Source of the DNA: an uncultured Lentisphaerota bacterium
Lineage (GTDB): Bacteria > Verrucomicrobiota > Kiritimatiellia > RFP12 > UBA1067
Direction of reading: 5' to 3'
DNA: 64,000 bases
NCBI GenBank assembly: GCA_946413265.1
Contig: CAMKJU010000005.1
Location: 1 to 64,000, forward strand
The notes below the pieces were generated by a model. The model was not told the origin of the DNA. It searched no databases and worked only from the letters and a program-made list of their open reading frames with translations. Every line of letters starts with the position of its first letter. Positions within the stretch are counted from its first letter, which is position 1. Made by a program: the position numbers and the translations under genes. Positions 42,842-50,312 of this stretch are shown here, in pieces.

Positions 42842-43309
42842 ATGAAGAAAATGATTATGCTCGCTGGGCTTGTCGCCGCCTGTTCGGCGTCGGCTCAGCT
42901 GCTCCAGAACCTGACGCAGGCGCTTCTAGAGCCCGAGCCCGCCCCTGCCCCCGCGCAGCCCGTGCAGGTGGTACAGCCGCAAACGGTCGTGCAGCAGCAG
43001 GTAGTGCAGCCTGTCCAGCAGGTTACAACCACTACGGTACAGCCCGTGCAACAGGTCACGACCACCACGGTGCAGCCCATGCAGCAGATCACGACTACGA
43101 CGGTTCAGCCTGCCCCTGTGGTAGCACCTGCTCCCGTAGTGGTCGTCCCGCCGCCGCGTCCGGGGTGGCAGCCCTGCCCCCGCTGCGGGGGCCGCGGCAA
43201 GGAAGAGCACGCGATGGGCTTCAAGGTGAAGCGCTGCAAGCTCTGTGACGGCAAGGGCTTCCTGCCCCCGCCGCCTCCGCCCCGCCGCCACCACCATAGG
43301 CGGTACTAA
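42842..43309 (+). CDS. Small secreted protein with DnaJ-type CxxCxG pair
   Basis: The protein has about 155 residues: a signal peptide (MKKMIMLAGLVAACSASAQ), a long Pro/Val/Gln/Thr-rich middle with a repeated VQPVQQVTTTT unit (three copies), and a C-terminal zinc-finger-like pair: CPRCGGRGKEEH, then KRCKLCDGKGFL. Two CxxCxGxG units spaced about 20 residues apart are the hallmark of DnaJ-type zinc fingers; here they are in an exported protein with a basic His-Arg tail. The upstream ATG at 42836 is only two bases from AGGAG; 42842 has eight-base spacing and is preferred. Followed by a strong terminator. Confidence 0.72.
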   Translation: MKKMIMLAGLVAACSASAQLLQNLTQALLEPEPAPAPAQPVQVVQPQTVVQQQVVQPVQQVTTTTVQPVQQVTTTTVQPMQQITTTTVQPAPVVAPAPVVVVPPPRPGWQPCPRCGGRGKEEHAMGFKVKRCKLCDGKGFLPPPPPPRRHHHRRY

Positions 43310-43335
43310 GCCGGGGAAACTACGTTCCCCGATGG

Positions 43336-43372
43336 CGCCTGCGGGAAATGTCCCGCAGGCGTCCGTTTTTTT
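43336..43372 (+). terminator. Rho-independent terminator
   Basis: A perfect 11-base stem (43336-43346 and 43351-43361, CGCCTGCGGGA with its complement) closes on a four-base loop, AATG. A T-rich stretch ending in seven T residues follows. Confidence 0.9.
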
Positions 43373-43374
43373 GC

Positions 43375-43380
43375 TATAAT
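43375..43380 (+). promoter_or_regulatory. Extended -10 box before parE
   Basis: TGC-TATAAT directly follows the terminator T-run; parE starts 43 bases later. A -35 element is not clear. Confidence 0.55.
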
Positions 43381-43422
43381 ACTCGCTCATTTCAAACCAA
43401 AGATTTCAGGATCCATCTGTTC

Positions 43423-45267
43423 ATGGCAGCATCAAGCTACGACGACAAAAACATAACGACCCTTGACTGGGTCGAGCATATCCGCAAGCGCCCCGGCATG
43501 TACATCGGGGACATCGGCAACGGCAGCGGCTACCACGACTGCGTCTACATCCTCATGAAGGAGGTGATCGACAACGCCGTGGACGAGTTCGTGATGGGCT
43601 TCGGACGGCAGATCGACGTGACCGTCAACTTCGAGACGGGCGAGACGACCGTGCGCGACTACGGACGCGGCATCCCGCTCGGCAAGGTGGTCGAGTGCGT
43701 GAGCGAGATGAACACCGGAGGCAAGTTCGACTCCGACGCCTTCCAGTTCTCCGCCGGCATGAACGGCGTGGGCACGAAGGCCGTGAACGCCCTCTCGAGC
43801 GAGTTCGAGGTGCGCGCGTTCCGCGAGGGCGAGTTCTCCGAGGCGTTCTTCCGCGAGGGGAAGCTCGTTTCAAAGAAGCGCGGCAAGTGCAAGGAGGCGA
43901 ACGTCCGCAACGGCACCTACGTGCGCTATGTCCCCGACGTGAACGTGCTCCGCAAGTTCAAGGTGCGCGAGGAGTACGTCGAGCGCCGCATGAAGATGTA
44001 CTGCTACGTGAACGCCGGCCTCACGATCAACCTCAACGGCAAGAAGATCCAGTCGTCTGAGGGCCTTGCGGACCTCATCGCCGACGAGGCGCAGTTCGAG
44101 AAGCTCTACCAGCCGTTCCACTACCGCACGAAGATGATGGAGATCATCTTCACCCACACGAACCGCTTCTCGGAGGAATACTACACCTTCGTCAACGGAC
44201 AGTACACCACCGAGGGCGGCACCCACCTCACCGCCTTCAAGGAGGCGCTCACGAAGGCCGTCAACGACTACGACTCCAAGAAGAAGTTCGACGGCGACGA
44301 CGTGCGCGAGGGTCTGCTCGGGTGCGTGGCGATTCGCATGAAGGACCCCGTGTTCGACGGGCAGACGAAGACGAAGCTCGGCAACGGCGAGCTCCGCAGC
44401 GAGTTCGTGGCGCAGATGAAGAAGGCCATCGAGGAGATGCTCCACCGCGCCCCCGCCGAGACGGACAAGCTCATCGCCAAGATCGAGGAGACCACGAAGC
44501 TCCGCAGCCAGCTCAACACGATCAAGAAGCAGAGCCGCGAGCGCGCAGCCGCCGTCTCCGTGCGCGTGCCGCAGCTCAAGGACTGCAAGGAGCATCTGCG
44601 TCTCGACAAGAAGGGCGACAAGAAGGGCTGGGGCGAGGACACGATGATCTTCCTCACCGAGGGCAAGTCCGCGGGCGGTACCCTCGGCACCGCGCGCGAC
44701 GCCGTGAAGCAGGCCGTGTTTTGCCTGCGCGGCAAGCCCCTCAACACCTGCGGCGAGAACCGCGACATGCTCTACCGCAACGAGGAGTTCTACAATCTCA
44801 TCAAGACCCTTGACGTGGAGGACTCCATCGAGCGTCTCCGCTACGGCAAGATCATCTTCGCCACCGATGCCGATGTGGACGGCCTCCACATCCGCAACCT
44901 CCTCATCACCTTCTTCATGCGCTTCTACAAGCAGCTCGTCATCGACGGACGCGTGTTCGTGCTCGAGACGCCCCTCTTCCGCGTGCGCAACAAGAAGGAG
45001 CAACACTACTGCTTCACCGAGGAGGAGCGCGTGAAGGCCATCGCCAAGTGCGGACAGGGCTGCGAGATCACGCGCTTCAAGGGACTCGGCGAGCTGAACG
45101 CCAAGGAGTTCAAGGAGTTCATCGGCCCCGACATGCGCCTCACGCCCGTCTCCTGCCTCGACGACACCGACATCGACAAGACGATCAAGTTCTACATGGG
45201 CGCCAACACGCCCGACCGCAAGGACTACATCATGGACAACCTCGTCTGCGATTCCAGCGAATTCTGA
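43423..45267 (+). CDS. parE: DNA topoisomerase IV subunit B (type IIA topoisomerase ATPase subunit)
   Basis: A 614-residue GyrB/ParE-family subunit that hydrolyses ATP to drive DNA strand passage. The GHKL ATPase motifs are EVIDNAVDE (Glu47, Asn51, Asp54), YGRGIPL and SAGMNGVGTKAVNALS. The TOPRIM domain has TEGKSAGGT (Glu413), ATDADVDGLHI (Asp482, 484, 486) and a C-terminal TRFKGLGELN. The wording of the last 200 residues (SLRGKPLN-like, TPLFRVRNKKE, FYMGANTPDR) is close to Bacteroidetes-type ParE, so I choose parE over gyrB. The usual EGDSAGG is EGKSAGG here; the catalytic Glu is kept. No parC follows, which is uncommon. The ATG at 43423 begins MAASSYDDKN; a longer frame from 43348 overlaps the terminator. 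Confidence 0.9.
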   Translation: MAASSYDDKNITTLDWVEHIRKRPGMYIGDIGNGSGYHDCVYILMKEVIDNAVDEFVMGFGRQIDVTVNFETGETTVRDYGRGIPLGKVVECVSEMNTGGKFDSDAFQFSAGMNGVGTKAVNALSSEFEVRAFREGEFSEAFFREGKLVSKKRGKCKEANVRNGTYVRYVPDVNVLRKFKVREEYVERRMKMYCYVNAGLTINLNGKKIQSSEGLADLIADEAQFEKLYQPFHYRTKMMEIIFTHTNRFSEEYYTFVNGQYTTEGGTHLTAFKEALTKAVNDYDSKKKFDGDDVREGLLGCVAIRMKDPVFDGQTKTKLGNGELRSEFVAQMKKAIEEMLHRAPAETDKLIAKIEETTKLRSQLNTIKKQSRERAAAVSVRVPQLKDCKEHLRLDKKGDKKGWGEDTMIFLTEGKSAGGTLGTARDAVKQAVFCLRGKPLNTCGENRDMLYRNEEFYNLIKTLDVEDSIERLRYGKIIFATDADVDGLHIRNLLITFFMRFYKQLVIDGRVFVLETPLFRVRNKKEQHYCFTEEERVKAIAKCGQGCEITRFKGLGELNAKEFKEFIGPDMRLTPVSCLDDTDIDKTIKFYMGANTPDRKDYIMDNLVCDSSEF

Positions 45268-45576
45268 AGAGAGAATGATAACATGAATATTGTTCACAAA
45301 TCGCAATTGCCACAATTGTTCACAAATCACAAATGGCAAGTGCCATCACATTTTTATTTTCGTGCGAACCAGTTGCAAAACCTATTGGGGGAAGGTTTTA
45401 TCCATGTAGAACAGGTAAAACATGTAAGGTATACTGATGTTCTAAATGTTTTACATGTTCTACATGGACAATCAAAAGAGGCTTGTCAACTGGTTCCCTT
45501 CAGAAAGGCTCAATAACTCCAAGCCTCCGAAACTCCAAATAGCGAAAGCAACAAATGATAGGTAAAGGAAAAGAAA
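45268..45576. other. A/T-rich intergenic island with repeats
   Basis: This 309-base gap is much lower in GC than its neighbours. It begins with a duplicated ATTGTTCACAAATC (about 45291-45304 and 45314-45327) and ACAAATSRCAA-type short units, followed by the 22-base inverted repeat at 45402-45467. A 77-codon frame starts at 45283 but is made largely of these repeats, so I do not count it as a gene. Confidence 0.6.
45402..45467. repeat. Inverted repeat with 22-base arms
   Basis: The left arm (45402-45423, CCATGTAGAACAGGTAAAAC plus AT) and right arm (45446-45467, ATGTTTTACATGTTCTACATGG) are complementary apart from a small central mismatch. The 22-base loop contains GGTATACTGATG. It may be a transcript hairpin, a protein-binding site or the trace of a small mobile element. 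Confidence 0.75.
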
Positions 45577-46680
45577 ATGTCTAAGTCAATCGTTTACTTC
45601 GCCGACTTCCGCTGCTCCGACTCGGAGAACCTCCAGCAGAAGTTCACGCGCCTCCTCAAAACCGCCGGTCTCGAGAAACTCGGCCTCGACGGGAAGTTCA
45701 CCGCCATCAAGACCCACTTCGGCGAGCCCGGCTGCCTCGCGTACCTCCGTCCGAACTGGGCGAAGACGCTCGTGGACGCCGTCCGCGCGGCGGGCGGGAT
45801 GCCGTTCCTCACGGACGCGAACACGCTCTACGTGGGCCGCCGCAAGAACGCGCTCGACCACATCGCCGCCGCCTACGAGAACGGCTTCTCGCCGTTCGCC
45901 ACGGGCTGCCACGTGATCATCGCGGACGGACTCAAGGGCACGGACGACGTGTCCATTCCACTCCCCGACGGCAAGTACGTAAAGGAGGCGTTCATCGGCC
46001 GCGCGCTCGTGGACGCCGACGCGGTCATCTCCCTCACGCACTTCAAGTGCCACGAAATGACGGGCATCGGCGGCGCGCTCAAGAACCTCGGCATGGGCGG
46101 CGGCTCGCGCGCCGGCAAGAAGGCCATGCACTCGAGCGTGCATCCGAGCGTGAACGAGGACGCCTGCATCGGCTGCGGCAAGTGCACGCGCGAGTGCGCG
46201 CACGGCGCCTGCACCGTGACGAACCGCAAAGCGCACATCGACCCCGCGAAGTGCGTGGGGTGCGGACGCTGCATCGGCGCGTGCAACCGCGACGCGATCC
46301 AGAGCGACTTCGGCGAGCCCTGCACCGTGATGCAGGGCAAGATCGCGGAGTACGCGGCCGCCGTCGTGCGCGGCAAGCCCGCGCTGCACGTCTCCTTCAT
46401 CTGCGACGTGTCGCCGCACTGCGACTGCCACCCGATGAACGACTACCCGCTCATCCCCGACCTCGGCATCGCCGTCTCCACCGACCCCGTCGCCCTCGAC
46501 CAGGCCTGCACCGACCTCTGCAACGCCGCGCCGATCATGCCCGGTTGCGCGCTCGACGGCGTGGACGTGAAGGGCGACATCTTCACCGCCATGCACCCGA
46601 CCACGCGCTGGCAGGATGCCATCGCCGAAGGCGTACGCATGAAACTCGGCTCCGCCGAGTACGAGCTGAAGCGCATCTAA
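45577..46680 (+). CDS. DUF362-domain protein with two 4Fe-4S clusters
   Basis: The 367-residue cytoplasmic protein has a DUF362 fold (IKTHFGEPGC, DANTLYVGRR, ALVDADAVISLTHFKCHEMTGIGGALKNLGMG) with a bacterial ferredoxin insertion. The first cluster site is CIGCGKCTRECAHGAC (from about residue 197) and the second is CVGCGRCIGACNRDAI, each with the CxxCxxCxxxC layout. A Cys-rich segment CDVSPHCDCHP follows, and the domain ends with STDPVALDQAC. The family probably couples electron transfer to an unknown reaction. The gene lies 13 bases upstream of lpxI and both have ribosome-binding sites, so they are likely co-transcribed, but the metabolic link is not evident. Confidence 0.88.
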   Translation: MSKSIVYFADFRCSDSENLQQKFTRLLKTAGLEKLGLDGKFTAIKTHFGEPGCLAYLRPNWAKTLVDAVRAAGGMPFLTDANTLYVGRRKNALDHIAAAYENGFSPFATGCHVIIADGLKGTDDVSIPLPDGKYVKEAFIGRALVDADAVISLTHFKCHEMTGIGGALKNLGMGGGSRAGKKAMHSSVHPSVNEDACIGCGKCTRECAHGACTVTNRKAHIDPAKCVGCGRCIGACNRDAIQSDFGEPCTVMQGKIAEYAAAVVRGKPALHVSFICDVSPHCDCHPMNDYPLIPDLGIAVSTDPVALDQACTDLCNAAPIMPGCALDGVDVKGDIFTAMHPTTRWQDAIAEGVRMKLGSAEYELKRI

Positions 46681-46693
46681 GGGGCCAGACACG

Positions 46694-47539
46694 ATGTCCA
46701 CCCTCCCGCAGAAAATGATCGTGATTTCCGGATCGGGCGCGTATCCGCGCCTGATCGTGGAGGGCGCGCACGCGGCGGGGGTGCGTCAGGTGGATGTCCT
46801 CGCGGTGCGCGGTTCCACCGCCCGCGCCACGGTGAAGGTGGCGGACAACGTCCACGTCATCAACATCGGCGGCATCGCCGCCGGTCTCCGCTGGGTGGCC
46901 GCGCAGGGGTACGACGGCGCGTGCTTCGCCGGACAGATCAACCCGCTTTCCCTCTTCACGGCGCGTTTCGACGCCGAGACGAAGGGCTGGCTCGACTCGC
47001 TCTCCGTCAAGAACGCCCACACCGTGTACGGCAAGCTCGCCTACGAGTTCGAGGCGGCGGGCGTGAAGGTGTTCCCCGCCTCGTCGTTCATGGACGGACA
47101 CCTGCCCGGCGTGGGCGCGCTCACCAACCGCGCGCTCACCGACCGCGAAGCGTCCGACGTGGCACACGGCGCGGCCGTGATGCGCGACATGGGCCGTCAC
47201 GACGTGGGCCAGACCGTGCTCGTGAAGGAGGGCATGGTGCTTGCCGTGGAGGCGTTCGAGGGCACGAACGCGGCGATCAAGCGCGGCGGCAAGCTCGGCG
47301 GCAAGGGCGCGGTGATCGTGAAGGGCGCGCGCGAAGGGCACGACATGCGCTTCGACATTCCCGTGGTGGGCCTCAAGACCCTGAAGGTGATGAAGTCCGC
47401 CGGAGTAACGGCACTCGCCTTCCAGGCGGGGCGTCTCGTCCTCCTCGACCGCGAGGCGGTCGTCGCCTACGCCAACAAACACAACATCGCCCTCGTCGGC
47501 ATCGCCACCGACCTCCCCCCCGCGCCGCTGCGGCCGTGA
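46694..47539 (+). CDS. lpxI: LpxI-type UDP-2,3-diacylglucosamine pyrophosphatase
   Basis: A 281-residue protein of the LpxI family (formerly DUF1009), which makes lipid X from UDP-2,3-diacylglucosamine in lipid A biosynthesis, replacing LpxH. It starts with the typical GSGAYPRLIVEGA segment, has VHVINIGGIAAGLRWV, then LTNRALTDREASDVAHGA and MRDMGRHDVGQTVLVKEGMVLAVEAFEGTNA. This last block, followed by KGAREGHDMRFDIPVVGLKTL, is diagnostic: the K-E-G-x-V-x-A-x-E-A-x-E-G-T motif. The presence of a lipid A gene supports a Gram-negative envelope. The window contains no other lpx gene. Confidence 0.9.
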   Translation: MSTLPQKMIVISGSGAYPRLIVEGAHAAGVRQVDVLAVRGSTARATVKVADNVHVINIGGIAAGLRWVAAQGYDGACFAGQINPLSLFTARFDAETKGWLDSLSVKNAHTVYGKLAYEFEAAGVKVFPASSFMDGHLPGVGALTNRALTDREASDVAHGAAVMRDMGRHDVGQTVLVKEGMVLAVEAFEGTNAAIKRGGKLGGKGAVIVKGAREGHDMRFDIPVVGLKTLKVMKSAGVTALAFQAGRLVLLDREAVVAYANKHNIALVGIATDLPPAPLRP

Positions 47540-47681
47540 ATCGTCCATCCGCGAGGAGGTGTTGAAGAACATGGCGTCGGACATGTCCACGTCATCAACA
47601 TCGTCGAGTAGGATGTAACCTTTCATGTTGAAACGTGTAATCAGAGCAAGAAATTACAGACCATAAAAAGGAAAACAAACA

Positions 47682-48056
47682 ATGGGCATCTTCGACAAGA
47701 ACATCCACATGAACGGATCCAGAACGACATATCAGGCGTTCCTCGACCTGGCCGACGCGGCCGAGGAAAAGGGCGGGACGATCGGAGACCGCACCGTGCG
47801 GCTCGTCAAGGCCGGCGACGGCCTCGCGACCACGACCTCCCTTGGCACGAAGGGTGCGCGCGCCGACCAGATCGCCGGCGCGCGCGCGAAATTGTTCGAC
47901 GATGCCGTGGAGGCGTCGATCGACAAGTCGCGTGAACTCCAGAATCGAAACAGGGACGGACTTACCAAGCTGCAGGAGTTGGCCATGGGGCTGGAAGCGA
48001 GGCACTGGCCGGCGGATACCTCATGCGTCATGCAGCTGAATCAGGCGGTCGCCTAG
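47682..48056 (+). CDS. Small protein of unknown function
   Basis: A 124-residue cytoplasmic-looking protein that starts MGIFDKNIHMNG after AAAAAGGAAAAC. It is predicted mostly helical, with YQAFLDLADAAEEKGG, an Arg/Lys-Glu-rich KSRELQNRNRDGLTKLQEL and a single Trp and Cys near the end. No membrane or signal segment. It stands between lpxI and a GDPD gene, ten bases before the latter, so they may be co-transcribed. I recognise no family. Confidence 0.6.
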   Translation: MGIFDKNIHMNGSRTTYQAFLDLADAAEEKGGTIGDRTVRLVKAGDGLATTTSLGTKGARADQIAGARAKLFDDAVEASIDKSRELQNRNRDGLTKLQELAMGLEARHWPADTSCVMQLNQAVA

Positions 48057-48078
48057 AAATAGGAAAATGGAAGGCAAC

Positions 48079-49023
48079 ATGAACATCAGCATTAAAAAAC
48101 TGTCGCTGGCACTTCTCGTCTGCGCCGCCGTTTCCGCGTTCGCGGGGCCGCGTACCGGGCTCCTGCACCTCAGCCACGTCCATCGCGGCGGCGGCAAGCT
48201 GGAGCGGCCCGACAACACGCTCGAAACCTTCAAATGGTGTTGGGAGAACGGCTCGGCGCTTGAGTGCGACTGCCGCAAGACCAAGGACGGCGTGGGCATC
48301 ATGCTCCACGACAAGACGCTCAAGCGCACGGCGCGCGGGATCCCCGCCGAGCTGGCGAAGAAGGACGTCTCCAAGGAGGTGACATGGGCAGAAATCAAGG
48401 ATATCGATGTCGGGTCGTACCTCAAGGAGCTGAACCCCGCCGCCGCCGACTTCAGCCACCACCGCATCCCGACGATCGAGGCGACTTTTGCCGCGATGAA
48501 GGGGCATCCGACCTATCTTTGCTTCGTCGACGAAAAGGGCGCGGGTCCCGCGTACATCGCCGCGAAGGCCCGCGAGGCGGGCGTGCTCGACCAGGTGTAC
48601 TACACGGGACAGGACTACGGCAAGGCGCTTGAATGGAACAAGGCGACAAAGGGCGGGAAGACGCTCATCTGGATCGGCACCTGGCCGAAGCCGAAGCACA
48701 CGGCCAAGGACACCGCGCGCTTCGAGGCGCATTACGAGAAGAAGATGGACGAAATGCGCGCCAATGACTTCAAGGGCGTGTCGGCCGTGTCGCTTCACAC
48801 CTACTACGATCCGAAGGCCGCAGATCCTTTCGTGCCGAGTACGGCGTATCTCAAGAAGATCATCGCCGAGTTCCACGCGCACAACATCCCCGTCTGCTCC
48901 ATTCCGTTCGAGGGCGGCGAGACGGAGGAGGTCTACTTCAAGCTGTTCGAGCTGGGATGCGACGGTTTTTCCACCGACTACCCGAGCGTGATGTTCTCCG
49001 TCATTCGCAAGCTGAAGGAGTGA
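48079..49023 (+). CDS. Secreted glycerophosphodiester phosphodiesterase (GDPD family)
   Basis: The protein has a signal peptide (MNISIKKLSLALLVCAAVSAFAG) and a GDPD TIM-barrel. Family motifs are SHVHRGGGK...RPDNTLETF, then LECDCRKTKDGVGIMLHD (the E-x-D...H-D metal and catalytic set) and a C-terminal GCDGFSTDYPSVM. It should hydrolyse glycerophosphodiesters to a glycerol phosphate and an alcohol in the periplasm or outside the cell. The ATG at 48067 is also in frame; 48079 gives the cleaner signal peptide and has GGAAGG ahead of it. It overlaps the end of the convergent regulator gene by 23 bases. It fits with the glycerol-1-phosphate dehydrogenase, OPA transporter and HAD phosphatase genes further downstream. 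Confidence 0.85.
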   Translation: MNISIKKLSLALLVCAAVSAFAGPRTGLLHLSHVHRGGGKLERPDNTLETFKWCWENGSALECDCRKTKDGVGIMLHDKTLKRTARGIPAELAKKDVSKEVTWAEIKDIDVGSYLKELNPAAADFSHHRIPTIEATFAAMKGHPTYLCFVDEKGAGPAYIAAKAREAGVLDQVYYTGQDYGKALEWNKATKGGKTLIWIGTWPKPKHTAKDTARFEAHYEKKMDEMRANDFKGVSAVSLHTYYDPKAADPFVPSTAYLKKIIAEFHAHNIPVCSIPFEGGETEEVYFKLFELGCDGFSTDYPSVMFSVIRKLKE

Positions 49024-50113
49024 TTGGGCCAGCGCAGATTCTGTTGCGCCAGGCGCGGGGAGAGATTCCGGTTTCCTTGCGGAAGACGTTGGAGAGATAG
49101 GCGACGTTGCAGAAGCCGCATTCTTCCGCGATTGCGTGCACGGGCTTTGACGGGTCTCCCAGCAGGTGCTTGACGCGCGCAATGCGGCGGGAATAGATCT
49201 CCGTGCCGACCGAATGCTCCAGCTTCTCCGCAAAGAGCCGGTCGAGCTTGTGGCGGGCGATGCCGAGGGCCTGCGCGATTTCCGGCGCGCCGAAGGATTC
49301 GCCGAGGTGCCGGTCGATGTAGACGAGCGCGGTGCGGACCAGCGGGTCGGGATGCGCCAGGGTGTCCGTCGATGCGCGGGCGGTGAGCCCCGTCGGCGGA
49401 ATCAGCACCGGCTCCGCCGGGGCCGCCTCGCCGTCCATGAGCCGCTGCAGGAGATCGGCGCCTTCGTATGCGCCGCGAACGAGGTCCTGCCGGATGCTGG
49501 AGATCGGCGTGGACTGGTTCTCGCACAGGAACGGGTCGTCGCCGATGCCGAGGACTGAGACATCGTCCGGGACGTCCAGCCCCAGTTCGCGCGCGGCGTA
49601 GACGACCTGCGCGGCGTCGGTGTCGTTGTAGGCGAAGACGCCGACGGGCTTCTCGCATTCCTTCAGCCGGCGGCGGAGGTTGCGCAATCCGATGCGCGGC
49701 ACCTTCTTCGCGAAGACGTCGGAGAAGCCCTGGTAGCGGCGGCGGTGGACTTCCGACCATCCGGACGAGAACCAGACGACGTTCTCGAAGCCGCGCGCCT
49801 TGAAATGCTCGCCGCCGAGGCGTCCGATGGCCGTGTGGTCAGAAATGACGCGCGGGAGCCTGAGGCGCAGGCATTCGATGGTGAGGTCGACCACCGGAAT
49901 CCCCGCGCGCGTGAGCTTGCGCACGGCGGCGAGCCGGGAAGAGCGCCTGCGGAGCGTCGCGATCACGCCGTCGCCGCGCCAGTCGGAAATGCCGCCCGCG
50001 AGCCTGTCGTCGAGCATGAGGTTCCAATGGTGTTCGCGGGCATAGCGCGCGATGCCCTCGAGCCTCGGCAGGCTGACGGGCTCCATCATCACGAGAACGG
50101 AAGGCGGTTTCAT
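49001..50113 (-). CDS. XylR-type transcriptional regulator (LacI-like sensor plus AraC domain)
   Basis: A regulator of about 370 residues from the ATG at 50113 (MKPPSVLVMM). In-frame ATGs at 50122 and 50161 are possible, but the -10 box at 50126-50121 makes 50113 the likely leaderless start. The N-terminal 260 residues form a periplasmic-binding-protein-like sugar sensor (KPPSVLVMMEPVSLPRLEGIARYARE, DGVIATLRR, VPDDVSVLGIGDDPF with the L-G-x-D-D motif of XylR). The last 100 residues are an AraC domain with two helix-turn-helix motifs (APEIAQALGIARHKLDRLF and AIAEECGFCNVAYLSNVFRKETG). It is divergent from the LamG-repeat gene at 50313 and probably controls it and the downstream glycosidase-like locus. 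Confidence 0.88.
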   Translation of the reverse strand: MKPPSVLVMMEPVSLPRLEGIARYAREHHWNLMLDDRLAGGISDWRGDGVIATLRRRSSRLAAVRKLTRAGIPVVDLTIECLRLRLPRVISDHTAIGRLGGEHFKARGFENVVWFSSGWSEVHRRRYQGFSDVFAKKVPRIGLRNLRRRLKECEKPVGVFAYNDTDAAQVVYAARELGLDVPDDVSVLGIGDDPFLCENQSTPISSIRQDLVRGAYEGADLLQRLMDGEAAPAEPVLIPPTGLTARASTDTLAHPDPLVRTALVYIDRHLGESFGAPEIAQALGIARHKLDRLFAEKLEHSVGTEIYSRRIARVKHLLGDPSKPVHAIAEECGFCNVAYLSNVFRKETGISPRAWRNRICAGPITPSACE

Positions 50114-50120
50114 GCGCGCC

Positions 50121-50126
50121 ATTATA
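50121..50126 (-). promoter_or_regulatory. Extended -10 box of the XylR-type gene, leaderless type
   Basis: On the minus strand TGA-TATAAT lies seven bases before the ATG at 50113. No Shine-Dalgarno sequence or clear -35 is visible. Confidence 0.65.
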
Positions 50127-50196
50127 TCACATTCCGCGTTCGGGGGCATGTTGAATTCCACAACTTTTTCTCATTAAAATTACAACACAAAACACA

Positions 50197-50226
50197 TTGC
50201 CCCATTTCGGGGGGATGATATATAAT
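50197..50226 (+). promoter_or_regulatory. Promoter of the LamG-repeat gene with an inverted repeat between -35 and -10
   Basis: TTGCCC at 50197-50202, an 18-base spacer and TATAAT at 50221-50226. The spacer contains CCCC-ATTTC-GGGG (50200-50212). Its position suggests an operator for the divergent XylR-type regulator, although no second half-site copy is seen. Confidence 0.65.
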
Positions 50227-50312
50227 TGGGCGCAGTCGGGCACGGTGTGCCTTTCGGCCGGTTTCCGAAGGCGCATCGCGGTTCGAGAGCAAACAACCAA
50301 GGAGACAACTGT

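Noticed and set aside
43870-45339. 489-codon minus-strand frame opposite parE
   Set aside because: Leu/Val/Glu/His-rich antisense of a conserved gene, with no motif or start signals.
45283-45516. 77-codon frame in the A/T-rich island
   Set aside because: It consists of the local short repeats and inverted-repeat arms, and ends without any recognisable domain; the composition is unlike that of surrounding genes.
46583-47626. Minus-strand frame starting MKGYILLDDVDDVD
   Set aside because: The first 30 residues look protein-like, but the rest is antisense to lpxI and Arg/His-rich; no ribosome-binding site.
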